Assembly: GCA_041742255.1 (NCBI GenBank)
Contig: JBGSIZ010000250.1
Coordinates: 1 to 18,702 of the forward strand
DNA from: JBGSIZ01 sp041742255
GTDB taxonomy: Bacteria; Pseudomonadota; Alphaproteobacteria; Rhodobacterales; Rhodobacteraceae
Direction: 5' to 3'
DNA: 18,702 nucleotides
In this document: piece by piece, positions 6,763 through 14,706 of the stretch
Layout of the letters: each line of letters opens with the position of its first letter
Position numbering within the stretch: the stretch's first letter is position 1
Notes under the pieces: model-generated
Databases searched by the model: none
What the model saw: the letters and a program-made list of their open reading frames with translations, nothing else
What the model was told of the DNA's origin: nothing
Position numbers and translations under genes: made by a program

Positions 6763-9700
6763 ATGTCCCACATCCCCGACACCCGCGAGGAAGCTGCGGC
6801 CAAGCTGCCCGCCCTGCACATCCTGACGGTGCTGGGGTGGGATTACGTCTCCCCTACCCAGTGCATGGCTCTCCGGGGCTCTGAGCGGGCTGTGGTGCTG
6901 GAGGATGTGCTGCGGGACCACCTGTCGCGGCACCGGTTTGACCACAAGGGCAAGCGTTATCCGCTGTCGGCAAATGGAATCGCACAGGTGATGCGGGAGA
7001 TCACCCAGACCGGCCTGTCCGAGGGGCTGATCCCGGCCAACCGGGCGATCTATCAGCATCTGACCATGGGGATCACGGTATCCGAGTTCGTCGATGGCCA
7101 ACGTGCGAGCATCACCGTGCCCCTGATCGACTGGACCGACATCACCGCCAACCGGTTTCAGGTGACCGAAGAGGTCAGCGTCGAACGCCCCGCCGGTATG
7201 GGCCGGTTCCGCCCCGACATCGTGTGTTATGTGAACGGCCTGCCACTGGTGGTGATCGAGGCCAAGCGGCCCGTATCCTCGGCGAAACCCACTGCGATGG
7301 TGGATGAGGGGATCAGCCAGCACCTGCGCAACCAGCAGGGGGACGGTATCCAGGACCTCTATGTCTATTCCCAACTGCTGCTGTCGATCTCGGGCGTGGA
7401 TGGCCGCTATGGCACTACGGGCACGGCCAAGAAGTTCTGGTCATCCTGGCGGGAGGAAGAGATTTCCGAAACCCGGATGCAAGAGATCAAGTCCACGCCG
7501 CTGTCAGAGGCCCACAGGACGGCCATCTTTGCCGACCGCCCCCAGTGGGCCCTGAAGGACTTCGACCGCCTCCACGGGGCCTCTGTGCTCGTCACAGACC
7601 AGGATCGGCTGCTGATCAGCCTGCTGCGCCCGGACCGGCTGTTGGATTTCACCCGTCGGTTCGTGTTCTTCGACCGAAAGCTGGGCAAGATCGCCGCCCG
7701 GTATCAGCAAGTGCAGGGTGCCAAGGCGATCATCGATCAGATCAGCAAGCAGAAGCCCGATGGTAGCCGGGAAGGGGGCGTGATCTGGCACACCACAGGA
7801 TCGGGAAAGTCGAATCTGATGGTGTTCCTGACCAAGGCCCTGCTGGTAGAACCTGAGCTTGCAGGTTGTCGCATCATCATCGTGACCGACCGCGTCGATC
7901 TGGAAAAGCAACTGTCGGGCACGTTCCTGACGGGTGGGGCGTTCGGGTCTGATGTTGCTACCAAGAAAGATGGCGAACGGGCCAAGGTCCAATCTGGCCG
8001 TGATCTTGCTGACCGCATCGGCAAGGGCACGGAACGGATCATCTTCACGCTTCTGCAAAAGTTCAATTCGGCAACGAAGCTGCCCGAGTGCCACAACCCA
8101 TCCGACAAGCTGATAGTGCTGGTCGATGAGGGCCATCGCAGCCAGGGGGGCGAAAACCACGAACGGATGCGCAAGGCGTTGCCCAATGCAGCGTTCATCG
8201 CATTCACCGGCACACCGCTGTTGAAAGAGGACAAGACCCGAAACAAGTTCGGCCCGATCCTGCATGCGTATACCATGCAACGGGCGGTCGAGGACGGGGC
8301 TGTCACACCGCTCGTTTATGAAGAACGAAGACCCGTAGTGGATATCAACGAGGCTGCGATTGACGCATGGTTTGACAAGATCACTGTGGGATTGTCCGAC
8401 AACCAGAAGTCTGACCTCAAACAGAAATATGCCACTCGCGGCAAAGTCTATGGTGCCGCCAACCGTATTGATTTGATCGCGTTCGACATAGCCACTCACT
8501 TCAACGAGAACTTCGCCAAGCTCGACCTGGGCCTGAAAGCGCAACTGGCCACCGACAGCAAGCTATCCGCAATCCGATACAAGAACGCACTGGATGCCAC
8601 CGGGTTGGTGACCAGTGCCGTCGTGATCTCGGCCCCTGATACCCGTGAGGGACATGAGGAAGCGGACGAGTCGAAAGCCCCGGAAGTGCAGGCTTGGTGG
8701 AAAGCCAATGTTGGCAACGATCCCGAAGCCTATGAGACCGGGGTGATCGAAGATTTCGGGACCGATGGGCCACCGGATATCCTGATTGTGGTGGACAAGC
8801 TGCTGACAGGGTTTGATGAGCCCCGCAACGCTGTTCTCTATATCGACAAGAACCTGAAGGGCCACAACCTGCTCCAGGCCATTGCGCGGGTGAACCGGCT
8901 CCATGACGCCAAGAAGCACGGGTATCTGATCGACTACCGGGGCATCCTTTCAGAGCTTGATACCTCGATCCGGGATTATCAGGACCTCGCCCAACAAACC
9001 CAGGGCGGCTTTGATATCGATGATCTTGCTGGAACCATCTCCAACGTTTCGACCGAATACAAACGGCTACCTAGCCTGCATGACGCGCTCTGGGCGATCT
9101 TCTCCGGCGTGGCGAATCGCAGTGACCGGGAACAGTTCCGGCGTGTCTTGGTGCCACGACTGGCCGATGGCGGAACAGGCTTGACCACCGATGCCAATCA
9201 GAAGGTGAGGGAGGATTTCTATGATGCACTGACCGCGTTTGGCATGTGCCTGAAGCTGGCACTGTCATCTCGGGCGTTCTTCGAAGATGGGGCGTTTTCG
9301 GAAGACCTGATCCGAACCTATAAACGGGACCTCAAGTTCTTCACCGAGGTGCGCATCCAGGCCAAACGTGACGCCCAAGAGGTCGTGGACTTTTCGGAAT
9401 ACGAGGCGCAGATACGACGGCTGGTTGATAAGCAGGTTATCGGTCAGCAAATCGTCGATCCCGATGGGGTCATCCTAGTGGGTGATCTGGGACAGCCGGA
9501 TGATCCCGGAGACTGGTCCGATGACAAAACCAGGACCGAGGCTGACCTTATCAAGACCCGTATCCGCAAGACCATCGAACAAGACCTGGTTGATGATCCT
9601 TATGCACAGCGGGTGTTCTCGGACCTCCTGAAGGAAGCCATCCGGGCAGCAGAGGCATTGTTTGACTACCCCGGAAAGCAGTTCACCCTGTTCAAGGACC

Positions 9701-10044
9701 TTGAGGCTCAGGTGGCAAACCGGGCCACCCCGGGTGTGCCGGATCGGTTTACAGATCACCCGCTGGCCAAGTCCTACTATGGGGCTTTCCTCGACGCGCT
9801 CGGGGCGGATGGATCAGATGCCCACACGGAAGATGAATTGGTCGCCGAAGCCCTTCACATCAACGAGGCTGTCGAAAACGCTATCCAGACGTTTTCGATC
9901 AACCCTGGAAGCATCGAGGCGGAAATACGACGGGCATTGTTGCCACGATACTTCAAGTTCCTGGGTGGCTTGGATCGTGCCACGGACCTGATTGAACGCA
10001 TCATCATCATCGTTCGTGCTGGCAACGCCAAGGGCCGCACATGA
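6763..10044 (+). CDS. hsdR: Type I restriction-modification system, endonuclease/translocase subunit
   Basis: This is a 1093-residue protein, full length for HsdR. Order of domains: an N-terminal PD-(D/E)xK nuclease with Asp152 (RFRPDI), then Glu166-x-Lys168 (VIEAKRP); a superfamily 2 helicase-like motor with Walker A TTGSGKS at 344-350, the Walker B box DEGH at 455-458 and motif III FTGTP at 481-485; the later motor motifs DKLLTGFDEP and QAIARVNR at roughly 675-710; and a long helical C-terminal part that docks to the methylase. It translocates and cuts DNA lacking the HsdM mark. The start has AAAGGTAG upstream. All catalytic residues are present. It ends in an ATGA overlap with the metallopeptidase gene. 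Confidence 0.95.
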   Translation: MSHIPDTREEAAAKLPALHILTVLGWDYVSPTQCMALRGSERAVVLEDVLRDHLSRHRFDHKGKRYPLSANGIAQVMREITQTGLSEGLIPANRAIYQHLTMGITVSEFVDGQRASITVPLIDWTDITANRFQVTEEVSVERPAGMGRFRPDIVCYVNGLPLVVIEAKRPVSSAKPTAMVDEGISQHLRNQQGDGIQDLYVYSQLLLSISGVDGRYGTTGTAKKFWSSWREEEISETRMQEIKSTPLSEAHRTAIFADRPQWALKDFDRLHGASVLVTDQDRLLISLLRPDRLLDFTRRFVFFDRKLGKIAARYQQVQGAKAIIDQISKQKPDGSREGGVIWHTTGSGKSNLMVFLTKALLVEPELAGCRIIIVTDRVDLEKQLSGTFLTGGAFGSDVATKKDGERAKVQSGRDLADRIGKGTERIIFTLLQKFNSATKLPECHNPSDKLIVLVDEGHRSQGGENHERMRKALPNAAFIAFTGTPLLKEDKTRNKFGPILHAYTMQRAVEDGAVTPLVYEERRPVVDINEAAIDAWFDKITVGLSDNQKSDLKQKYATRGKVYGAANRIDLIAFDIATHFNENFAKLDLGLKAQLATDSKLSAIRYKNALDATGLVTSAVVISAPDTREGHEEADESKAPEVQAWWKANVGNDPEAYETGVIEDFGTDGPPDILIVVDKLLTGFDEPRNAVLYIDKNLKGHNLLQAIARVNRLHDAKKHGYLIDYRGILSELDTSIRDYQDLAQQTQGGFDIDDLAGTISNVSTEYKRLPSLHDALWAIFSGVANRSDREQFRRVLVPRLADGGTGLTTDANQKVREDFYDALTAFGMCLKLALSSRAFFEDGAFSEDLIRTYKRDLKFFTEVRIQAKRDAQEVVDFSEYEAQIRRLVDKQVIGQQIVDPDGVILVGDLGQPDDPGDWSDDKTRTEADLIKTRIRKTIEQDLVDDPYAQRVFSDLLKEAIRAAEALFDYPGKQFTLFKDLEAQVANRATPGVPDRFTDHPLAKSYYGAFLDALGADGSDAHTEDELVAEALHINEAVENAIQTFSINPGSIEAEIRRALLPRYFKFLGGLDRATDLIERIIIIVRAGNAKGRT

Positions 10045-10772
10045 CCAAATCCTTCGTGTTGATCTATGGCGAAACACGGTTGCCATACCAGGTGCAGGAA
10101 GACCCGGCACGGTCCAGCCGGATCGCCATCCACGTAGAACCGGACGGCTCGGTGATCGTTGATGCACCACCGGGCTACACTGACACTGCTGTGCAGCAAG
10201 CGGTGCAGAAACGGGCCAGATGGGTCACCAACCACGTTGCAGACGCCGTGCATCGGTTTGCCCAGGTCCGGACACGGGAATACGTATCCGGGGAACAGGT
10301 TCTCTACCTGGGGCGGCGATATATCCTAAAAGTTATCATCTCGGCGAAACCATCGAAGTTGCCAAAGCTTCGAGGCAACCGTTTGGAAGTCGAGTCCCGC
10401 ACCGGTGATCCTGCTGACATCCGTGGCCGCGTTCGGGCATGGTATCGCACACGCGCCCGAGACTATCTGGCCATCCAGCTTGATCGGCTATCAACCCGTT
10501 TACCCTGGGTTGGTTCGACCCCACCGTTTCGGCTGCTGGAGATGTCGCGGCAATGGGGAAGCTGCTCGCCAACAGGCCAGATCATTCTGAACCCGCACCT
10601 GATCAAGACACCTCGGGCTTGTGTGGACTATGTGCTGGTCCATGAACTGGCCCACCTTGCCCATCATAACCACGGCCCCGAGTTCTTCGCTGTCCTGGAC
10701 CGTGAGGTCCGCGACTGGAAACGGCATAAGCGAGTGCTCGACGGTATGGTTGAATTGGTGATGCACGAGTAG
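10041..10772 (+). CDS. YgjP-like zinc metallopeptidase coupled to hsdR
   Basis: This is a 243-residue protein of the YgjP/DUF45 family, also annotated as M48 family metallopeptidase. The signature is intact: MSRQWGSCSPTGQIILNP at about 168-185, then HELAHLAHHNHGPEFF from 201, with zinc ligands His201 and His205, catalytic Glu202 and a third ligand at His211. There is no signal peptide or membrane segment, so it is cytosolic. It starts on the hsdR stop (ATGA), which implies translational coupling. Genes of this family are often found next to type I hsdR, but to my knowledge their role in restriction is unsettled; they may process or turn over the complex. The gene ends only three bases from the convergent integrase, with no terminator between. 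Confidence 0.88.
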   Translation: MTKSFVLIYGETRLPYQVQEDPARSSRIAIHVEPDGSVIVDAPPGYTDTAVQQAVQKRARWVTNHVADAVHRFAQVRTREYVSGEQVLYLGRRYILKVIISAKPSKLPKLRGNRLEVESRTGDPADIRGRVRAWYRTRARDYLAIQLDRLSTRLPWVGSTPPFRLLEMSRQWGSCSPTGQIILNPHLIKTPRACVDYVLVHELAHLAHHNHGPEFFAVLDREVRDWKRHKRVLDGMVELVMHE

Positions 10773-10775
10773 GCA

Positions 10776-12239
10776 TCACTCATCACCCGATCCGAGATCG
10801 TCATCCTCACCTGGATCGATGTAAATCCTACACGGATCGGTTGCCCTGACCCACTTTCGTTTCAGTTCAAATTCCGGCCCATCCTCGTAATGCTTCAAGG
10901 CCCCGGCTGTGGCGTGACCCAGGATTGCCCGCCGCATCTCCTGGTCTGCACCAGCCCGTCGCATGGCATTGCTGAACGTAGATCGAAGCGAATATAGCAC
11001 CTGCTTGGGATCATCCAAAGGAGGGTCCATCAGTTCCCTCGTAAGCCGGGCGAAGTTATGGCGGACAGATTGAACTCGATCTTTGGTCTGGGTCTCGAAG
11101 CACTTCAAACCACCAGCGTGGAAGAATGCCGGGAAGTCTGAAATCTCTGGATGAAGCGGGATTACACGATCTGACTCTGGGTTCTTACTATCTTGAACCC
11201 GTATCCATCGATCAGTCACATCTTCGGGTTTCAGCGACTGCACTTCCTTCGGTCGCATGGCGGTAAATGCCTGGACCCGCACACTCATCCATACTGCCTT
11301 TCGGCGTTCATCCGGAAGGTTCCGTAGCTGTTTCCCCCAGAACTGTTCCATGGCTTTGAAGAGCATCTGCACTTGCTCTGGCGAGTAGGGTTTCCACTTC
11401 CTTTGCCGGATCGAACGTTTGTCGTGTTTGAGCTTGACCGATGCCATGGGATTATCTTGGATCAGTTCTTCCCCAATCGCATAAGCGATCATCCCCCGGA
11501 TTGGGGTGAACGTAGCTGCAAGAGATGACCCAAGCATTTCAGGGGAAAGAGAATCCCGGAAGTCCCGAAGATGTCTCGATGTCAAATGTGATATCGGCAT
11601 GTCCCCAACTGTGGCTACCAGCCTGGCGATGTTGCGGCGATACTTGGCACGGACTCCCGGTTTGATCTGCGCAAACTCGTAGTAGAGTTCGGCCACAGAC
11701 CGGATGGTGTTCCGATCACCCGCGATTTCCGCGATGCGACGTTCCAGCTTGCGCTTGATAAACTCAAACTCATCACGCTTGTCAGGATCGGTCGGAACCC
11801 GAACATGGGGACCGAAGGAAGCTGCCATCTGAGCACGATACCGAACCAGTCGATCCTGAGCATCGAACTCCGGGTTCTGATCGACCCATGGCATCCCGTC
11901 CCGTGCAATCGCCAGCGTGTCAGCCGTCTGATAAGCACCCACTGTAGCATCATGTATGACGGCCTGCACCCTGGGGGCCATTCTACGGGCTTCGGTGGTC
12001 TGTCTGACCTCCAGTGCTATCGTGGGGTTATCCAGGGACTGGATCAGCTTGTCATCATCTGCGGTCCATGCTGTCACTAGAACCACAGCTTTCTGATACG
12101 AGACATCCCCACAGGGCCGGTTCCACATCGTGAAGCCCAGGGTCTTGTGGTGTCGATCTGGGACACGTCGCCTGTAGAAGAACCGACCGCCGTTCTCTTT
12201 CAGGTGCAAAATCTTCTTGGTCATGTGTCCAAAACCCAT
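10776..12239 (-). CDS. int: Tyrosine recombinase (island integrase)
   Basis: This is a 487-residue integrase of the phage/island type. Counted from ATG 12239, the N-terminal arm-binding region (FFYRRRVP) is at about 20-27, the core-binding helical domain at about 180-265 and the catalytic domain at about 285-455. Catalytic residues are Arg329 (FTAMRPKEV), Lys352, Arg419 in YSLRS, His442 (LGH) and the nucleophile Tyr451 (ALKHY). The first His of the usual HxLR box is Tyr, a common variant in island integrases. The gene lies 76 bases past the 3' end of tRNA-Tyr on the same strand. A second ATG at 12224 (MTKKIL) fits the family opening equally well, and neither start has a strong ribosome binding site. 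The C terminus ends in an acidic tail. Confidence 0.9.
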   Translation of the reverse strand: MGFGHMTKKILHLKENGGRFFYRRRVPDRHHKTLGFTMWNRPCGDVSYQKAVVLVTAWTADDDKLIQSLDNPTIALEVRQTTEARRMAPRVQAVIHDATVGAYQTADTLAIARDGMPWVDQNPEFDAQDRLVRYRAQMAASFGPHVRVPTDPDKRDEFEFIKRKLERRIAEIAGDRNTIRSVAELYYEFAQIKPGVRAKYRRNIARLVATVGDMPISHLTSRHLRDFRDSLSPEMLGSSLAATFTPIRGMIAYAIGEELIQDNPMASVKLKHDKRSIRQRKWKPYSPEQVQMLFKAMEQFWGKQLRNLPDERRKAVWMSVRVQAFTAMRPKEVQSLKPEDVTDRWIRVQDSKNPESDRVIPLHPEISDFPAFFHAGGLKCFETQTKDRVQSVRHNFARLTRELMDPPLDDPKQVLYSLRSTFSNAMRRAGADQEMRRAILGHATAGALKHYEDGPEFELKRKWVRATDPCRIYIDPGEDDDLGSGDE

Positions 12240-12272
12240 GGATTTGTGTCCGGGAACGGACGCCAGAGGTCC

Positions 12273-12301
12273 AGAATACTAAATAAATTAGGGGATTTCA
12301 A
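12273..12301 (-). promoter_or_regulatory. Promoter of the integrase gene
   Basis: On the minus strand TTGAAA (12296-12301), a 17-base spacer and TATTCT (12273-12278) give a good sigma70-type promoter in an unusually AT-rich patch. The transcript would start near 12266, about 27 bases before the integrase ATG. An inverted repeat (TCCG-TTCC-CGGA) sits between promoter and start and could be an operator. Confidence 0.5.
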
Positions 12302-12315
12302 TGGTTTCTGGTAAG

Positions 12316-12343
12316 TGGTGGGCGACCCTGGAATCGAACCAGG
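12316..12343 (-). other. Putative attachment-site segment at the tRNA-Tyr 3' end
   Basis: The 3' acceptor and T-arm of tRNA-Tyr border the integrase side, where such integrases usually recombine. The exact core cannot be set, because its partner copy is not in the window. The span given is the CCA, acceptor strand and T-arm only. Confidence 0.4.
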
Positions 12344-12399
12344 CGTGGGTCTCCCCGGCGGAGTTACAGTCCGCTGCCGCACCTTGCAGCTCGTCGCCC
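12316..12399 (-). tRNA. tRNA-Tyr (anticodon GTA)
   Basis: On the minus strand the acceptor strand GGGCGAC pairs with GTCGCCC, followed by discriminator A and an encoded CCA. The anticodon stem-loop reads CTGTAAC in the loop with GTA as anticodon. The T-arm is CCTGG-TTCGATT-CCAGG. An extended variable arm makes it class II, as expected for bacterial tRNA-Tyr. Length is 84 bases including CCA. It is intact, so the island rebuilt its 3' end on insertion. Confidence 0.95.
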
Positions 12400-12439
12400 A
12401 TGACGGTCCCGGCAAAGCATGGGAACCGACGCGAGAGGC

Positions 12440-12468
12440 TGATTACTTGCCCCGCCTGTCTGCGTCAA
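12440..12468 (-). promoter_or_regulatory. Promoter of tRNA-Tyr
   Basis: On the minus strand TTGACG (12463-12468, five of six to consensus), a 17-base spacer and TAATCA (12440-12445) lie about 40 bases before the tRNA 5' end. No hairpin terminator follows the tRNA, so this promoter may also feed the integrase. Confidence 0.5.
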
Positions 12469-12610
12469 CCGCAAAACACGGGCAAACGGCGGGCGGCCCG
12501 GTGTCGGGGGCAATTGCCCCATTCTTGGCCCAATTCTTTCTAGGTCTGACCGTATTCGCCCGGCACATTGGACCAAAGGCGGGGGCCGATGTCGGACAGG
12601 AAACACCACC

Positions 12611-13321
12611 ATGCGCAAGACAGCTGTCGGGTTTGTTTGGGGAATATCGAGTGCGGCGGCCGCTGTTCTGGCCTATCTGATCGTCATGGCGATCGGTCTT
12701 GAAATCTTGTCATTCACGCTGAACCTGCCGTGGCTGGGCGACACATGGATGTTGCTGTTGGCACTGGTCCCGGTGTGGCTGTTGCCCAGCCGCCGGATCA
12801 GCCTGCCACTGCCGATGCAATTGTCGGCGGAGGTGACGATTGCCGCCCGTCCGGCAGCAATCTGGCGGTGGATTTACCCCAATCCGGCGATGACGCATTC
12901 GGACCCGGACGTGCGCCGTGTGGCGGCGGAGCGGGACACCGCCGGGGAATTCCTGTTGCACTATTACACGCCTGCCGGGGCCGGGCCGCAAACCCATGTC
13001 AAGCCGCGCAAACTGCGGGTGGATGTCACCGACACCTATCGGCAACTCAGTCTGAATTACCCGGACGCGATGGCGGGCCCGGTGGACAGCCGTGCGCTGC
13101 GCAAAACGGATTTCCTGCTGGAGGTGGTGCCTGCGGGCACCCGGCTGGTCGTGGTGCAGCATCTGGAACGGATCGAGATCCGGCAGGTCTGGCGGTTGTT
13201 GACCTGCAACCCGGCGCGCGACCTTGCTAGCCGGATCAAAGGCCAGTGCGAAGGCACATGGATGCCCGAACGGTTGGGCCCCGTGCCCGGCGAATTGGGG
13301 CGCAGCGCCGATTTCGCCTGA
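12611..13321 (+). CDS. Membrane-anchored SRPBCC-like protein, function unknown
   Basis: This is a 236-residue protein. Two hydrophobic segments (about 8-32 and 44-58) anchor it in the inner membrane. The following region from about 67 begins SAEVTIAARPAAIWRWIYP, the usual opening of a START/SRPBCC-type ligand-binding fold, and continues with alternating strands (FLLHYY, LRVDVTDTY, TDFLLEVVPAGTRLVVVQHL) and a final helix. No catalytic motif stands out. The start is well supported by AGGAA eight bases before the ATG. It reads away from the tRNA and toward rlmB, with a 9-bp hairpin in the gap. The SRPBCC assignment is by pattern only. Confidence 0.78.
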   Translation: MRKTAVGFVWGISSAAAAVLAYLIVMAIGLEILSFTLNLPWLGDTWMLLLALVPVWLLPSRRISLPLPMQLSAEVTIAARPAAIWRWIYPNPAMTHSDPDVRRVAAERDTAGEFLLHYYTPAGAGPQTHVKPRKLRVDVTDTYRQLSLNYPDAMAGPVDSRALRKTDFLLEVVPAGTRLVVVQHLERIEIRQVWRLLTCNPARDLASRIKGQCEGTWMPERLGPVPGELGRSADFA

Positions 13322-13366
13322 CCGGGTGACCTGCCGGGGACCAACGCCCCCCTTTGACGCGGAGCC

Positions 13367-13388
13367 GCCCCTGCGCTATCGCAGGGGC
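13367..13388 (+). terminator. Hairpin between the SRPBCC-like gene and rlmB, weak terminator candidate
   Basis: GCCCCTGCG pairs perfectly with CGCAGGGGC around a CTAT loop (9-bp stem). It is followed by CTTCG rather than a T tract, so it may terminate inefficiently or act as an mRNA-end stabiliser. Confidence 0.35.
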
Positions 13389-13446
13389 CTTCGCCCTGCG
13401 CCGCGCCGCGCACGACCGGGCCAAGGCCGCAAGGAGGGCCGGATCG

Positions 13447-14235
13447 ATGGAAAAACCGAAATGGGTGATCGAAAAAGAACAGGCCAAGCGTAAGTCGGCC
13501 GCCGAGACGATCTGGCTGTTTGGTCTGCACGCGGTCGAGGATGCCCTGCGCAACCCGCGCCGCGAAAAACTGAGCCTGATCGTGACCCGCAACGCGCTGG
13601 ACAAACTGGCCGAGGCTGTGGCGATCAGCGGGATGGAGCCCGAAATCGCCGATCCGCGCAAATTTCCGGCCCCCATCGACGAAGGGTCCGTGCACCAAGG
13701 GGCCGCCTTGCAGGTCAAACCCTTGGATTGGGGCACGCTGGAGGATGTGGCGCTGGGCGACGGGCCGATGCCCCCCCGGATCGTGTTGCTGGACCGGGTG
13801 ACGGACCCCCACAATGTGGGCGCGATCCTGCGGTCCGCCGAAGTGTTCGGTGCGCGGGCCGTCATCGGGGTGCAGCGCCACGCTGCCCCCGAAACCGGCG
13901 CATTGGCCAAGACCGCAAGCGGCGCGCTGGAACGTCAACCCTATTTGCGGGTGCGCAACCTGTCCGAGGCGATGGAGACGCTCAAGGGCATGGGATACCT
14001 TCTGTTGGGTCTGGATGGCACGGCGGATATGTCGGTAGAGGCCGCCGTGGAAGGCCGCCGCGACCGTCCCGTCGCCATCGTGATGGGGGCCGAGGGGCCG
14101 GGTCTGCGCGACAAGACCCGCGAAACCTGCGACCATCTGGTGCGGATTGACGCAAGCGGGGCATTTGGATCGCTCAACGTCTCGAATGCGGCGGCGGTGG
14201 CCTTATATGCGGCACGGGGTCCGGCCAAAGGGTGA
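13447..14235 (+). CDS. rlmB: 23S rRNA 2'-O-ribose methyltransferase of the SpoU/TrmH family, probably RlmB
   Basis: This is a 262-residue protein. The N-terminal RNA-binding domain (about 20-95) opens with WLFGLHAVEDAL, the RlmB-type start of this region. The knotted SPOUT domain carries motif 1 (DPHNVGAILRSAEVFGA, 120-136), motif 2 (IVMGAEGPGL, 211-220) and motif 3 (GSLNVSNAAAVALY, 241-254). It methylates a ribose of 23S rRNA (G2251 in E. coli) using S-adenosylmethionine. The frame stays open upstream, but AAGGAGG at 13431-13437, nine bases before ATG 13447, decides the start. Close relatives methylate other rRNA or tRNA sites, so the exact target is inferred. Confidence 0.88.
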   Translation: MEKPKWVIEKEQAKRKSAAETIWLFGLHAVEDALRNPRREKLSLIVTRNALDKLAEAVAISGMEPEIADPRKFPAPIDEGSVHQGAALQVKPLDWGTLEDVALGDGPMPPRIVLLDRVTDPHNVGAILRSAEVFGARAVIGVQRHAAPETGALAKTASGALERQPYLRVRNLSEAMETLKGMGYLLLGLDGTADMSVEAAVEGRRDRPVAIVMGAEGPGLRDKTRETCDHLVRIDASGAFGSLNVSNAAAVALYAARGPAKG

Positions 14236-14264
14236 TCCCGCCTGCATGACGGAGAGGGACGCCG

Positions 14265-14606
14265 ATGCCAGCCACCAAGATCGCCACGTGTTGTTATTGT
14301 GGCACCCGTGCCGCGTTGGTTTTGCGGGGCGAGGTGCGGCACGAATTGTCCTGTGCCCGGTGCGGTGCGCCGCTCAGCCGGATGAAGATGTTACCGTCCG
14401 AGCCGGGCAGGGTGACTGCGCCTGCGGCGGCACCCACCCGCCCGACCTCGCACAGTTCCGCCCCTCGCTCTGTTGATAAACATATGCCCAAGCGGGATTG
14501 GCCCAAGCGCGAAAAACCCAAGCGGGACAAGCGCCCAAAGCGCAAAACCTTGGGTGCCATGATCTGGCGCGGGTTGGCCGAGGTCGCCGACGAAATCTTT
14601 GATTGA
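14265..14606 (+). CDS. Small zinc-ribbon protein with Lys/Arg-rich tail
   Basis: This is a 113-residue protein. An N-terminal zinc ribbon has CYCG near residue 10 and CARCG near residue 31, about 20 residues apart, so four cysteines can bind one zinc. A low-complexity Ala/Pro/Ser linker follows. At about 75-95 there is a basic stretch with repeated Pro-Lys-Arg units (KRDWPKREKPKRDKRPKRK), then a short helix (MIWRGLAEVADEIFD). The composition suggests nucleic acid or ribosome binding, but that is inference. GGAGAGGG six bases before the ATG supports the start. It lies 29 bases after rlmB and is probably co-transcribed with it. Confidence 0.75.
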   Translation: MPATKIATCCYCGTRAALVLRGEVRHELSCARCGAPLSRMKMLPSEPGRVTAPAAAPTRPTSHSSAPRSVDKHMPKRDWPKREKPKRDKRPKRKTLGAMIWRGLAEVADEIFD

Positions 14607-14651
14607 AACAAACCCGGCCCCCAGATCACGTCTGGGCGAGGGGGCTACCGC

Positions 14652-14672
14652 GATGCGCTGGCATGGCGCATC
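14652..14672 (+). terminator. Perfect hairpin between the zinc-ribbon and YHS genes
   Basis: GATGCGC and GCGCATC flank a 7-base loop. A second stem (CCCAGA 14620-14625 with TCTGGG 14631-14636) lies just upstream. Neither has a T tract, so termination is uncertain. Confidence 0.25.
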
Positions 14673-14706
14673 TTGGGCGCATGTTCCAAACCCGAGAGCC
14701 GCTGCC

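Larger units (their letters stand above)
1..12315. mobile_element. Genomic island integrated at tRNA-Tyr (left end outside window)
   Basis: The DNA left of tRNA-Tyr carries a tyrosine recombinase, a type I restriction-modification operon, a HipBA pair and unrecognised exported proteins. To the right are housekeeping genes (rlmB, his genes). The integrase lies directly downstream of the tRNA 3' end on the same strand, the classic arrangement for elements that insert into a tRNA 3' end and rebuild it. I looked for a second copy of the tRNA 3' segment in positions 1-12300 and found none, so the other boundary should lie left of the window, unless the element has decayed. No conjugation, relaxase or phage structural gene is visible in this part. 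The right boundary is well supported; inclusion of the first 2 kb is inference. Confidence 0.65.

Noticed and set aside
7504..8544. Long minus-strand open frame inside hsdR
   Set aside because: It lies entirely antisense to the catalytic motor domain of hsdR, whose motifs are intact; it is a codon-bias shadow.
12507..12520. Perfect 14-bp palindrome GGGGCAATTGCCCC
   Set aside because: It has no loop or T tract and is an isolated copy; in GC-rich DNA one such palindrome is not enough to call a site.
12315..12680. Open frame of 121 codons covering tRNA-Tyr on the plus strand
   Set aside because: It runs antisense through the tRNA and overlaps the well-supported gene at 12611 in another phase.
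13057..14136. Long minus-strand open frame opposite rlmB
   Set aside because: It is a shadow of rlmB codon bias in GC-rich DNA, with no recognisable protein pattern and no ribosome binding site.
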